DNA of 64,000 bases from CAWFYI01 sp963820105 (GCA_963820105.1 CAWFYI010000001.1:558001-622000); one strand, 5' to 3'; numbered from the stretch's first letter, positions 35,438 through 44,227 are shown. The notes: generated by a model not told the origin, from the sequence alone. Translations and numbers: made by a program.

Positions 35438-35800
35438 ATGCAAGATGATTCAGAAAATGTGGCCGGAAGCGACGGCGTGTCCGTACACAGCGGCTTTCCC
35501 AACCCGGCAGCAGACCGGCGCGGGCAAGGGCCGGGCCTAGCGCTGGACTTCAATAAGCTATTAGTACGCCACCCCTCCAGCACCTATCTATTCCGCGTGG
35601 CGGGGCATAACTGGGCCGCTTTAGGGATCTACGACGGCGACGTGGCCGTGATCGACCGGGCCCTACAAGCCGGGGACAACGACTTGCTGGTGGCCTGGCA
35701 CGGCGAGTCCCTCAGGCTCTGCCGGCAGACCCAGTTGACCCCAGAGGACAAACCCTGGGGCATAGTGACGGCCGTCATTCACCAATACCGTAAACGTTAA
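35438..35800 (+). CDS. UmuD-like protein lacking the catalytic Ser-Lys pair
   Basis: A 120-residue protein aligned by eye with UmuD: HSGFPNPAADRRG resembles the self-cleavage region, then FNKLLVRHPSSTYLFRVAG and GIYDGDVAVIDRAL. The catalytic GDSM reads GHNW (residues 56-59), so Ser is Asn, and the Lys of the GEFTVK strand falls at a Leu (about residue 94). It therefore should not cleave itself or others by the UmuD mechanism. It lies directly upstream of umuC (1 nt between the stop and ATG). Confidence 0.8.
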   Translation: MQDDSENVAGSDGVSVHSGFPNPAADRRGQGPGLALDFNKLLVRHPSSTYLFRVAGHNWAALGIYDGDVAVIDRALQAGDNDLLVAWHGESLRLCRQTQLTPEDKPWGIVTAVIHQYRKR

Positions 35801-35801
35801 G

Positions 35802-37085
35802 ATGCGGACCATGCTCGCCCTGATAGATTGCAACAACTTCTTCGTAAGCTGCGAGCGGCTGTTTCGGCCGGACCTGGAGGGACGGCCGGTAGTGGTCCTG
35901 AGCAGTAACGACGGCTGCGTGGTGTCGCGCTCGGCCGAGGCCAAAGCTTTAAGCATTCCCATGGGCGCGCCGGCCTTCAAATACCGCCAGCTGTTCGAAA
36001 GGGAAGGCGTGGTGCGATTCAGCGCCAACTTCGAGCTCTACGGCGACATCAGCGCGCGCATCACGCGCCTTCTCACGGCCATCACACCGCGCACGGAGGT
36101 ATATTCGGTCGATGAATCCTTCCTGGACCTCGGCCAGCTCGGAATCGCCGATTACACCCGCTGGGGCAAGGAAGTGCGCGACCGCTTGCTGCGCGAGGTC
36201 GGCATTCCTGTGGCTATCGGCATAGCGCCGAGCAAGACCTTGGCCAAACTGGCCACCGAACACGCCAAGACAGACCAAGCGCTGGAAGGCGTGCTCGACC
36301 TTATAAACGTCTCCGATGAAATCCGCGTCCATTACCTGATGCATACCCGCATCAAAGACATCTGGGGCATCGGCAGGCGTCTGGCGCCCAAGCTCCGCGC
36401 CGAAGGCGTGTACAACGCCCTGGATCTGGCGCACCTGCCACCCCGCCGCGCAGGACAGCTGATGGGCATACACGGCCGCCAACTGGCCGCCGAGCTGAAC
36501 GGCCAGGCCTGCCACCCGCTTGAACCATACGGCCGCATCCGCCAGACCGTCATGAAAGGCCGCATGTTCGGCGAGGATACCAACCGGTTCGACGTGGTCG
36601 AGGCCGCCATCGCCAGCATGACCGCCCGGGCGACCCTGGCTCTGCGCAGGGAAGGTCTGGCCGCCCACGGCGCATCGCTGGCCCTAAGCACGGATCGTCA
36701 CAAACCCGGCTACCGCCGCCAGCAGTACGCCGTCCGCTTCGGCGCGCCTACGGCCGACACCGGCCGCATCTCCTCAGAACTCATAAAGGCCGCCCGGAGC
36801 GGCTTCAACCGGGGCGCCAGCTACCACCGCGCCAACGTACTCCTGTACAACTTGGTGCCGGAACACACTTTCCAGCCCGACTTATGGGGCGAAACCGACC
36901 CTAGGGCCTCGCAGACCGCCCAGGACCGATCGCGGGCACTGGACAGTATCAATGACCGCTACGGCAAGCGCACCCTCCGCTACGCCGCAGAAGACCTCAG
37001 CCAAGCCTGGCACCCCCGCCAACACCTCCGCAGTCCCAGATACACCACAGAGTGGGATGAACTGCCCATTCTACAAGTCACATAA
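35802..37085 (+). CDS. umuC: Y-family DNA polymerase, UmuC type
   Basis: UmuC is the polymerase subunit of translesion Pol V. The 427 residues show the catalytic Asp in LIDCNNFF (Asp9) and the YSVDESFLDL motif (Asp104, Glu105), the palm/fingers region SSNDGCVVSRS, the helix-hairpin-helix part (IWGIGRRLAPKL) and a complete little finger. The C-terminus carries the DUF4113-like segment INDRYGKRTLRYA. Together with the UmuD-like gene it forms a mutagenic repair operon. Confidence 0.93.
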   Translation: MRTMLALIDCNNFFVSCERLFRPDLEGRPVVVLSSNDGCVVSRSAEAKALSIPMGAPAFKYRQLFEREGVVRFSANFELYGDISARITRLLTAITPRTEVYSVDESFLDLGQLGIADYTRWGKEVRDRLLREVGIPVAIGIAPSKTLAKLATEHAKTDQALEGVLDLINVSDEIRVHYLMHTRIKDIWGIGRRLAPKLRAEGVYNALDLAHLPPRRAGQLMGIHGRQLAAELNGQACHPLEPYGRIRQTVMKGRMFGEDTNRFDVVEAAIASMTARATLALRREGLAAHGASLALSTDRHKPGYRRQQYAVRFGAPTADTGRISSELIKAARSGFNRGASYHRANVLLYNLVPEHTFQPDLWGETDPRASQTAQDRSRALDSINDRYGKRTLRYAAEDLSQAWHPRQHLRSPRYTTEWDELPILQVT

Positions 37086-37095
37086 CAGAAAGCAT

Positions 37096-37800
37096 TTATT
37101 CCTTATCCCATGTTCCGCAATGTTGAGCTTCAAAGCCCTTATCGCTGGATAGAATGCTCACTGCTACTTGGCCATTAGTATTATCGTTTTCAATGATATT
37201 GTTACCGCCTCCGCTGAAATCACTGAGCCGCGCCCAATAACAGCCAGTTTCACCATCGGTCTTATAAGTTCCCGGCTCAATATCGGTGCCGACAATGTAG
37301 ATGCCATCACTGAACGTTGTTTTGCTACTAGTGATAGCAGACAGGTCTTGCGTCCAAGTACCACAGCCCTCTGAGATGAACGCTTTGTCGTTAGCATTGA
37401 TAGTGATAACAGCTGGTGCATAGGTATCGTTGTTCGCCAAGATGTCGCCCGTATTTAGACTATTCAGTCGGGCATAGTAACAATTGGTGGTTGGCGCAAC
37501 GCGTGTTCGATACGTTCCAGGTTGGATATCCTTACCTACTATATATGTGCCATCACTAAAGTGGGCCTGCCTGTCTGAAGTTGATTGGTCAGAGGCTGTA
37601 TTGCCTGTATCTGACAGCTTAAAGGGTTTGTTGACCTGTAGGCCGCCTGTGTCATTTTCAGATACAAGTTTTTTGGGATTTTTATTTATATGGGTGAATA
37701 TTAAAACTCCCGCAACAACAATGCATGCCACACCGATTATCACAGGAAGCTTATGGTTCTTCAGTGATGTCTTAGCGATGTTCATATAGCTTTTGCCCAT
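37096..37800 (-). CDS. Surface-exposed protein with two tandem GTY repeats
   Basis: A 234-residue protein with an N-terminal membrane helix (LPVIIGVACIVVAGVLIFT) and two copies of a roughly 65-residue module: FSDGTYIVGKDIQPGTY...CYYARL...CGTW and FSDGIYIVGTDIEPGTY...CYWARL...CGTW. Each module has two Cys that could pair. Similar modules occur in secreted lipoproteins of Gram-positive bacteria; function unknown. ATG 37800 was chosen because the longer frame runs through tRNA-Glu. It may be co-transcribed with that tRNA, 13 nt upstream. Confidence 0.75.
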   Translation of the reverse strand: MGKSYMNIAKTSLKNHKLPVIIGVACIVVAGVLIFTHINKNPKKLVSENDTGGLQVNKPFKLSDTGNTASDQSTSDRQAHFSDGTYIVGKDIQPGTYRTRVAPTTNCYYARLNSLNTGDILANNDTYAPAVITINANDKAFISEGCGTWTQDLSAITSSKTTFSDGIYIVGTDIEPGTYKTDGETGCYWARLSDFSGGGNNIIENDNTNGQVAVSILSSDKGFEAQHCGTWDKE

Positions 37801-37812
37801 TGTCACTATTAT

Positions 37813-37889
37813 TGGTGACCCCGGCGGGATTCGAACCCGCGATCTTCTGGATGAGAACCAGATATCCTGAACCGCTAGACGACGGGGCC
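37813..37889 (-). tRNA. tRNA-Glu (CUC)
   Basis: On the minus strand the acceptor stem pairs GGCCCCG with CGGGGTC, with an A discriminator and encoded CCA at 37815-37813. The anticodon loop TTCTCAT gives CUC. The T arm GCGGGTTCGAATCCCGC is canonical. Confidence 0.96.
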
Positions 37890-37991
37890 AAAATTGACGC
37901 CGCAATATCTTATCACATCTGTTAGGCCGCGTCCATTTATGCAGATATGAGAATGGGGCGGGGCGGCCAAGGATCCATGGAGCAAATCTGC

Positions 37992-38050
37992 TGATATATC
38001 ATATATCATATAATCTACCCCTGTTTTCTATACGATATATCATATATCGT
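37992..38050. promoter_or_regulatory. Two matching AT-rich palindromes, operator-like
   Basis: TGATATATcATATATCA (37992-38008) and ACGATATATcATATATCGT (38032-38050) are perfect palindromes sharing the same core. Their centres, 38000 and 38041, are 41 bp apart, close to four DNA turns. Between them lies TACCCCTGTT, the reverse of the dispersed AACAGGGGTA motif. They sit about 100 bp upstream of a histidine kinase gene, in otherwise GC-richer DNA. Confidence 0.6.
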
Positions 38051-38146
38051 GTGTGGGGCATGGAGTATCACGACCAAGGCAAGGCGTGGGCGGCGACAAG
38101 CAACAAGCGTAAGCGTCAAAAAGAAAATTTTGCTACACTTTAAGAT

Positions 38147-39421
38147 ATGAACTTATTCGGTGGGCATAAGAAGGGCGGCGCCAGCAGTCCGCAGCTGCCC
38201 GCGGACCTGCGCGACGACTCGCTTAAATTCAAGGTGATCGTCGACAGCATAGAAGACGGGGTGATACTCGTAGACAGCAAGCAGGTCATCCAGCTCATCA
38301 ATCCCGCCGCCGCCGCGATGTGCGGCTGGTCGGCCGAAGAAGCCACCGGCATAGGGATTTCATCGGTCGTACAGCTGGTGAATGATAAAAGCGAGCTGAT
38401 ACCTGAAGCCGGCAACCCGTTCCATCAGGTCTTCGTGCAGGGGCAGAGTATACGTAGCCAAGACGTAACCCTGATGGCGCGCGACAAGAAGCAAATCATC
38501 ATCAGCCTGAACATAACGCCGCTCACGGATGACAGCAAGAACATAACGGCCGCGGCGGCCGTGTTCCGTGATGTCACCAGGGAGCGCGCGGAACAGCAAC
38601 AGCGCGCCGACTTCATCAGCACCGCCAGCCACGAGATGCGCACGCCGGTCGCGGCAGTAGAGGGCTACTTGGCGTTAGCTCTTAACGACAAGGTTTCCAC
38701 TGTGGACAGCCGGGCCAGGGGATTCTTGGAAAAGGCGCACGCCTCCACGCAAAGCCTGGGCAAACTGTTCCAGGACCTGCTCACCAGCGCAAAGGCCGAA
38801 GACGGCCGGCTCACCAGCCATCCCGTGGTGGTCGAGATGGGTGAATTCCTGGAAAAACTCAGCGGCGATCTGCGGCTGGTAGCAGAAAAGAAGGGTCTTT
38901 TCGTAGATTACGTCACCAGCACTAGCACCGGCTCAGGCGGTTCCCACGTAATAAACGCCACCAAGGAGAGCGAAGGCGGCGAAAAGGTAATACGCCCCCT
39001 GTACTACGTGAAAGCCGACCCTGAGCGCATCAAAGAAGTCATCACCAATCTGTTCGACAACGCGGTAAAGTATACGGAAGAGGGAAAGATATCTATCGGG
39101 CTTACGGGCAACGACCAGGTGGCGCAGTGCTACATAAAGGACACGGGGCCGGGTATACCGGCCGACGATCTCCCGCACCTGTTCCAGAAATTCTACCGTG
39201 TGGATAACTCTGCCACCCGAACCATCGGCGGTACCGGGCTAGGGCTATTCATCTGCCGCAAGATAATAGAACTTTACGGGGGTAGGATATGGGCTGAAAG
39301 CAAGGTCGGCAAAGGAAGCAGCTTCTATATAAACCTGCCGCGTCTGAGCGGCCAGAAGGCTTCCGCGGAAATGCAGTCCGGCGAAGGCGGCGAGAGCATA
39401 GTCAAGCCGTCCGTATCCTGA
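38147..39421 (+). CDS. Soluble PAS-domain histidine kinase
   Basis: A 424-residue kinase with no membrane helix. A PAS domain (about 25-145, VIVDSIEDGVILVDSKQVIQLINPAA) is followed by HisKA with STASHEMRTPVAAVEGY and by HATPase boxes NLFDNAVKYTEEG, DTGPGIPADDLPHLFQKF and GGTGLGLFICRK. An insertion between HisKA and HATPase is Ser/Gly-rich (about 255-280). TACACT at 38134-38139 gives a one-base leader. It pairs with the downstream receiver protein. Confidence 0.9.
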   Translation: MNLFGGHKKGGASSPQLPADLRDDSLKFKVIVDSIEDGVILVDSKQVIQLINPAAAAMCGWSAEEATGIGISSVVQLVNDKSELIPEAGNPFHQVFVQGQSIRSQDVTLMARDKKQIIISLNITPLTDDSKNITAAAAVFRDVTRERAEQQQRADFISTASHEMRTPVAAVEGYLALALNDKVSTVDSRARGFLEKAHASTQSLGKLFQDLLTSAKAEDGRLTSHPVVVEMGEFLEKLSGDLRLVAEKKGLFVDYVTSTSTGSGGSHVINATKESEGGEKVIRPLYYVKADPERIKEVITNLFDNAVKYTEEGKISIGLTGNDQVAQCYIKDTGPGIPADDLPHLFQKFYRVDNSATRTIGGTGLGLFICRKIIELYGGRIWAESKVGKGSSFYINLPRLSGQKASAEMQSGEGGESIVKPSVS

Positions 39422-39482
39422 GGCCTGCATGATACAATAATGTTGACAGTAAACCATAAGCGAATCTTAGGGGCACCATCCT

Positions 39483-40799
39483 ATGGCAAAATTACTGCTA
39501 GTCGAAGACGATAATAACCTCCGCGAAATCTACGAGGCGCGTCTGCAAGCCGAAGGTTACGAGATCGTATCGGCCAAGGACGGCGAGGAGGCCCTGGTAA
39601 TAGCGAAAGCAGAGAAGCCCGATCTGGTGATATCAGACGTTATGATGCCCAAGATCAGCGGTTTCGAAATGCTCGACATCCTGCGCAACACCGAAGAGCT
39701 CAAGGGCGTGAAGGTCATAATGCTGACCGCCCTGGGTCAAACCGACGACCAACAGCGCGCCGACAAGCTGGGAGCTGACCGTTATTTAGTGAAATCCCAG
39801 GTAACGCTGGAGGATATAGTAAAGGTTACTCATGAACTACTGGGCGACCAACCGGGAGACCAGCCGGGCGGCGGAACCGGCGATGCGGCTCCCCAGGCGG
39901 CGCCCGCAGCGCCAGCTCCGGCTCCCGCTCCGCCACCGGCGCCAGAACCCGCTCCGGCTCCCGCACCAGCCGTAACCCCGGTTCCCGCACCAGCCGTAAC
40001 CCCGGCTCCCGCACCAACGGCACCCCCGGCGCCTCCGGCGCCTGCCGCAGCACCGGTAACGGCCACGCCAGAACCGGCCGCGGCCCAGCCAGACGCTAAA
40101 GCCAGTACGCCGGCTGTCTCCGATGACAAACTTATGGCCGACGCGGTCGAAGCCCTGGTCGCCGGCGCCGACAAAGAAGATGAAGGCAAGCCGGAACCGC
40201 CGCCCAAGCCCACCCCCATACCTGTCATCGAGCCACCCGAAGAACCCGCCGAAGAGCCGAAGCCTGAACCTGCAGAAGATGAAGAGGATGACGCTACGGG
40301 CAGCGCCGAAATAGCACACAAAAAGATAATCAAGCCGATAGATAGCGGACCGAAGAAAGACATCAATCAACTGCTGGCTGAAGAAGAAGCGAAAGAGGCC
40401 ATACAGGAGCCCAGTACAGATACAAAGGCGTCGAAGCCAAAAACCACGACTGGAAAGAGCAAAGCTGCCAGCGAAGGCATGGCTCAATCGACCGTCCAGG
40501 AAGAGGCGGACGTTGAAGCCAAGATAGAAAACTTCGTAGCTGGCGCTTCCAGTGAGCCGACAGCTCCGAGCGACAGCGATAGCGACGGTGATAGCGGCAA
40601 GGTTGATCAGCCGACACAGCTCAAGTCAGTTACTTCCAGCACTCCAATAGCCGTTGAGGACTCCGATACGACCACAGAGAAAGAAGACAAGGCGGCGGGA
40701 GAGCCTATGGCAGCGCCAAGCGCTGCAGCCGCAACAGCCCGGAATACGGCCAAAGATAAGGACCACCCCGAAGCGGATCCCGGCAACATAGCCCTATAA
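39483..40799 (+). CDS. Response regulator with a very long Ala/Pro-rich tail
   Basis: A 438-residue protein. Residues 1 to about 122 are a receiver domain with LLVEDDNN, the phosphoacceptor in DLVISDVMMPK, Thr in MLTALG and the switch Lys in LVKSQV. The rest is low-complexity: an AP-rich stretch with repeated PAPAP and PAPAVTP units (about 135-200), then acidic and Ser/Thr-rich sequence to the end. No output domain is seen. A leader of about 38 nt with AGGGG upstream of the ATG suggests ribosome-site initiation. It overlaps the next gene (TAATG). Confidence 0.85.
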   Translation: MAKLLLVEDDNNLREIYEARLQAEGYEIVSAKDGEEALVIAKAEKPDLVISDVMMPKISGFEMLDILRNTEELKGVKVIMLTALGQTDDQQRADKLGADRYLVKSQVTLEDIVKVTHELLGDQPGDQPGGGTGDAAPQAAPAAPAPAPAPPPAPEPAPAPAPAVTPVPAPAVTPAPAPTAPPAPPAPAAAPVTATPEPAAAQPDAKASTPAVSDDKLMADAVEALVAGADKEDEGKPEPPPKPTPIPVIEPPEEPAEEPKPEPAEDEEDDATGSAEIAHKKIIKPIDSGPKKDINQLLAEEEAKEAIQEPSTDTKASKPKTTTGKSKAASEGMAQSTVQEEADVEAKIENFVAGASSEPTAPSDSDSDGDSGKVDQPTQLKSVTSSTPIAVEDSDTTTEKEDKAAGEPMAAPSAAAATARNTAKDKDHPEADPGNIAL

Positions 40800-41449
40800 T
40801 GCGCATCAATAAGTTCGTCGCAAGAGCCGCCGGCATAAGTCGTCGGACCGCTGACGCGGCCATCGATGAAGGACGGATCACCATCAACGGGCAAACGGCC
40901 GGCTTAGGCACCGTGGTCAATGACTCCGATATCGTTACACTAGACGATAAGACTCTGGAACTCCCGGCCGGAACTACGACCATCATGCTCAATAAGCCCG
41001 CAGGCTACGTATGCTCACGCAAAGGCCAGGGCAGCCGGACCGTCTACGACCTGCTGCCGGATACACTTCATCACCTAAAACCCGTGGGCCGGCTGGATAA
41101 GGATTCTTCGGGCCTTCTGTTGCTCACCAGCGACGGCGATCTGGCCAATCGTCTGACCCACCCCCGTTACGCCAAGCAAAAGATTTATGAAGTGACTTTG
41201 GATAAGCCCCTGGCGGATGAACACGAAATCCGGCTAGAAGCGGGCATCAAACTGGACGACGGCCCGAGCCGGCTCAAGATCAGCGGCGTTAAGGAATCGT
41301 CCCTGACGGTCACCATGAGCGAAGGCCGCAACCGCCAGATCCGCCGCACCTTCGCCGCCCTAGGCTACAAAGTCCGCAAACTTCACCGCACCAAATTCGG
41401 CCCATACACGCTCGGCGCGTGCCCCAGAGGCCAACATCGTATAATATAG
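40799..41449 (+). CDS. RsuA/RluB-family pseudouridine synthase
   Basis: A 216-residue enzyme that modifies uridine in rRNA. Residues 1-60 are an S4 RNA-binding domain (MRINKFVARAAGISRRTAD). The catalytic Asp lies in GRLDKDSSGLLLLTSDG, and the C-terminal SEGRNRQIRRTFAALGY motif is typical. Which rRNA position it acts on cannot be told. ATG overlaps the previous stop. Confidence 0.9.
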   Translation: MRINKFVARAAGISRRTADAAIDEGRITINGQTAGLGTVVNDSDIVTLDDKTLELPAGTTTIMLNKPAGYVCSRKGQGSRTVYDLLPDTLHHLKPVGRLDKDSSGLLLLTSDGDLANRLTHPRYAKQKIYEVTLDKPLADEHEIRLEAGIKLDDGPSRLKISGVKESSLTVTMSEGRNRQIRRTFAALGYKVRKLHRTKFGPYTLGACPRGQHRII

Positions 41450-41453
41450 ACAG

Positions 41454-42821
41454 ATGGCAAAAAGAGCACCCATAGTCGCAATCGTCGGGCGGGCCAACGT
41501 CGGCAAGTCCAGCTTGTTCAACGCGGTTCTGAACCGGCGCGAGGCCATCGTCGCGCACGAAGCCGGAACCACCCGCGACAGCATCACCGCCCGCGCCGGC
41601 TACAAAGGCCGCGATTTCTGGCTGGTCGACACCGCCGGCATCAAGGACCCTGAAGACGATTTTGAATTTACCATCCAGGAGCAGGTGGCACAGGCCGCCG
41701 ACAGCGCCGACGTGATCTGGGTGGTCGTAGAGGCCGACGTGCCCGTTACCGAAGAAGACCGCCGGGTTGCCAAGATGGCTCTGAAGTCCCGCAAACCGGT
41801 ATTGCTGGTAGTAAACAAAACGGACAAGGCCAAAGGGGCCGATCTGAGCGTTTTCAAGCGTCTGGGCATCAAAACGGTCATACATACCAGTACGACCCAG
41901 AAAAGGGGCATAGGGCAGCTTCTGGACACGCTGACAGAAGTCATACCGCCCGCTACCATCAGGGTAGAAGACGACCGCTTGCGCATCGCCATAGTCGGCC
42001 GGCCTAACGCAGGAAAATCGCAGCTTTTCAACGCCCTAGCCAAGAAACAGCAGGCCGTAGTCGCGGAACGCGCCGGCACCACGCGCGACGTCAACCGCGC
42101 GGTAGTCCGCTACATGAACAGGGAAGTCGAACTGCTCGACACCGCCGGCATACGCCGCAGCGGCAAGATTGGCACCGGCATAGAGCGCTTCAGCGTCATC
42201 CGTGCCCTGGCCGCAATCGAGGAGGCCGACGTCTGCCTGATGCTCATGGACGTGAACGAGACTGGGGCGCACCTGGATCAGAAAATCGCCGGCATGGTGA
42301 AGGAAGCGGGCAAGGGCCTGATATTGGTAGTCAGCAAATGGGACGTCGCCGAGGATAAGGACGCCTTCACCCGCGACAAAATCGCCCCTAAGCTGGCCCA
42401 TGAATTCGACTTCGTTCCCTGGGCGCCGCTCGTATTCGTTAGCAGCGTCAGCGGCCAGAACGTCACCAAGCTGTTCGACCTGGCATCCGGCATCGACGAA
42501 CAGCGCCGCAAACGCATCGCCACCCCAGAACTCAACAAATGGCTGCGCGGGGCCGTGGACGACCATCCGCCCGCCGGACTGAAAAACCGACAGCCCAAAC
42601 TCAATTACATGGTGCAGGAATCCGATAACCCCACGCCCGCGTTCAAGATCTTCGGCAGCGCCAGCAAATACGTCCACTGGAGCTACCGCCGCTACCTGGA
42701 GACACGTCTGCGCAAATCATATGGTTACGAAGGCACACCTGTGCAGCTCTGGTTCATCGAAAAGCACGCCGCCCATAAACACGGCGCCAGCCCCACCAAA
42801 ACTAAAAATCGTAGCGTTTGA
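41454..42821 (+). CDS. der: Ribosome assembly GTPase Der (EngA)
   Basis: Der has two tandem GTPase domains and acts in 50S maturation. Both P-loops are present, GRANVGKSS and GRPNAGKSQ, each followed by DTAGI and NKTD/SKWD guanine motifs, with a KH-like C-terminal domain (PTPAFKIFGSASKYVHWSYRRYLE). The 455-residue length is normal. TATAAT at 41440-41445 puts the expected start two bases before ATG 41454. It starts 4 nt after the pseudouridine synthase gene. Confidence 0.95.
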   Translation: MAKRAPIVAIVGRANVGKSSLFNAVLNRREAIVAHEAGTTRDSITARAGYKGRDFWLVDTAGIKDPEDDFEFTIQEQVAQAADSADVIWVVVEADVPVTEEDRRVAKMALKSRKPVLLVVNKTDKAKGADLSVFKRLGIKTVIHTSTTQKRGIGQLLDTLTEVIPPATIRVEDDRLRIAIVGRPNAGKSQLFNALAKKQQAVVAERAGTTRDVNRAVVRYMNREVELLDTAGIRRSGKIGTGIERFSVIRALAAIEEADVCLMLMDVNETGAHLDQKIAGMVKEAGKGLILVVSKWDVAEDKDAFTRDKIAPKLAHEFDFVPWAPLVFVSSVSGQNVTKLFDLASGIDEQRRKRIATPELNKWLRGAVDDHPPAGLKNRQPKLNYMVQESDNPTPAFKIFGSASKYVHWSYRRYLETRLRKSYGYEGTPVQLWFIEKHAAHKHGASPTKTKNRSV

Positions 42822-42860
42822 GTGCGTTTTTGGATTAATACATTGGGGGAGTCAGACAAT

Positions 42861-42903
42861 TAGGACGCTTTGCGTACAAAACGTACGCAAAGCGTCCTAT
42901 TTT
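42861..42903 (+). terminator. 17-bp perfect hairpin after der, dispersed element copy 1
   Basis: TAGGACGCTTTGCGTAC (42861-42877) pairs perfectly with 42883-42899 around a 5-nt loop, followed by TTTT. It can end der transcription. A second, imperfect copy lies at 50609-50647, so this is also a repeated element. Confidence 0.75.
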
Positions 42904-42965
42904 GGAGAGAATGCAGTAGTCTCGGACAGTTGATTCTTACACTTTAATCCTTGATACTTACTGGC

Positions 42966-43607
42966 ATGGCATTGTTCCAGCGCCGGCCGCAGACCAGCGA
43001 CCCCGTCAACTACGTTACAATGGGGCTTAATAAGACCATCCTACTGGTGGGCCTGGGCAACCCCGGCAAGAAGTACGAGCAGACCCGCCACAATGTGGGC
43101 TTCATGTGCATCGACGAATTCGTAGACAAGACCGAGGAAATGGAAAAATGGATCGAGAAGAAAGACCTGAAATGCCTGATGAGCGGCGGCCGTATCGGCG
43201 AGAACCGCGTCATCGCCATCAGGCCTACCACTTATATGAACCTGAGCGGCGAAGCGGTACAGGCCGTCCTGAATTTTTATAAGATCCACCCCGGTAATAT
43301 CGCCGTGATTCACGACGAGCTGGACATCGACTTCGGCCAGATCCGCCTGCGCGTCGGTGGCTCCAGCGCCGGCCATAACGGTATAAAATCAATCACGAAG
43401 CACATCGGTGAGGATTACGCCCGCATCCGCATCGGCGTCGGCCCGAAAAAGCCGACTGCGATGAAGAGCGAAGACTTCGTATTGCAGAAGTTCAGCGCCG
43501 AACAGCTCAAACAGCTACCGAACCTAAAGCGCGAAGTCCTGGCCATCCTGAGCGAATACCTGTATGGCGCCGAACTGCCGCACGACACCCGAAACTTCCT
43601 GGTCTAG
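42966..43607 (+). CDS. pth: Peptidyl-tRNA hydrolase
   Basis: Pth releases tRNA from stalled peptidyl-tRNA. The 213 residues contain LLVGLGNPGKKYEQTRHNVGF with the catalytic His, RPTTYMNLSGEAV, HDELDIDFGQIRLR and GSSAGHNGIKSI. GATACT at 42953-42958 predicts a start one base before ATG 42966; the family-typical start MGLNKTILLVGLG is at 43020, which would lie inside a TACAAT. The longer start is preferred, with an 18-residue extension. Confidence 0.9.
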   Translation: MALFQRRPQTSDPVNYVTMGLNKTILLVGLGNPGKKYEQTRHNVGFMCIDEFVDKTEEMEKWIEKKDLKCLMSGGRIGENRVIAIRPTTYMNLSGEAVQAVLNFYKIHPGNIAVIHDELDIDFGQIRLRVGGSSAGHNGIKSITKHIGEDYARIRIGVGPKKPTAMKSEDFVLQKFSAEQLKQLPNLKREVLAILSEYLYGAELPHDTRNFLV

Positions 43608-43801
43608 AGCTCTTCGATTTCCAATTCACGGTCTTCCAGGATCCGTGCGGCACCCTCTTGAAGCAGATCGTCCATTGATACGGCTTCGTCTCCGGCAACC
43701 TGCATCAACGCTGCGGTTACTGCGTGGGGAAGATGGACGATGCGTGGATAGACGCCTGCTTCAACCCACTCACCAATCTGTTGTTCATACTGGGGCTTCA
43801 T
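43604..43801 (-). CDS. Small acidic protein, unknown
   Basis: A 65-residue protein (MKPQYEQQIGEWVEAGVY...) ending in an acidic ILEDRELEIEEL helix. It resembles small antitoxin-like or Arc/CopG-type sequences only loosely. TAAGAT on the minus strand (43819-43814) puts a start point six bases before the ATG. Its end overlaps pth by 4 nt. It lies just beyond a strong minus-strand hairpin. Confidence 0.5.
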   Translation of the reverse strand: MKPQYEQQIGEWVEAGVYPRIVHLPHAVTAALMQVAGDEAVSMDDLLQEGAARILEDRELEIEEL

Positions 43802-43819
43802 GTAATACTCTCGATCTTA

Positions 43820-44221
43820 CCTTAAAAGGCCAACGAGAGGGGGTGGGCACCGCTCGTTGGCCTGTTACACCCTTCAACCCACCCCGGCGAAACATCAAAG
43901 CCTTTCAAAGAATGGCACGTGTCTCCACCTGACGGCGGAACCATTTAGGCTCGCATTGATCGGGGATCCCTAAGCAATTCCGAAGAACTGCCGAGAAACC
44001 TAGTTAAAGGGATTAGTATGTTTTAGAGCGTGCCAGGCCAGGAGCCCGGCAGCAAGAACTTAAGTGGAGGGTAACAACTTGAACTCATGCGCGCTCTAAA
44101 ACAATCTAACGATTTCTCCGGCCCGTGAAGATTAAATAATTATTAATTATTTATAACTTCGGCGCCAAAGACATTAGAATGGGGGTAAAAGGTACGAGAA
44201 TCCGCTATAAGCGGACTCATA
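43820..44221 (-). ncRNA. Candidate minus-strand structured transcript of about 400 nt
   Basis: A near-perfect promoter (TTGACA, 17 bp, TAGAAT; 44256-44228) predicts transcription from 44221. It would end at an 11-bp AGGCCAACGAG hairpin (43863-43827) followed by TTTT. Inside lie an 11-bp stem (GTTTTAGAGCG, 44020-44030, with 44092-44102), a possible pseudoknot (GGGGTGGG 43840-43847 with CCCACCCC 43878-43885) and a 25-codon reading frame at its start. I looked for RNase P, tmRNA and SRP signatures and found none. Confidence 0.5.
44143..44220 (-). CDS. Possible leaderless 25-residue peptide
   Basis: A short frame reads MSPLIADSRTFYPHSNVFGA and ends ...EVINN. Its ATG is one base from the predicted start point. 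It could be a leader peptide or a chance frame at the 5' end of the structured transcript. Confidence 0.3.
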   Translation of the reverse strand: MSPLIADSRTFYPHSNVFGAEVINN

Positions 44222-44227
44222 ATTGCT

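Noticed and set aside
44020..44102. GTTTTAGAGC resembles the start of a Cas9-type CRISPR repeat, with an anti-repeat-like arm 60 nt later
   Set aside because: There is only one copy, no spacers and no cas gene in the window. The match is ten bases, and the structure is better explained as a stem in the minus-strand transcript.
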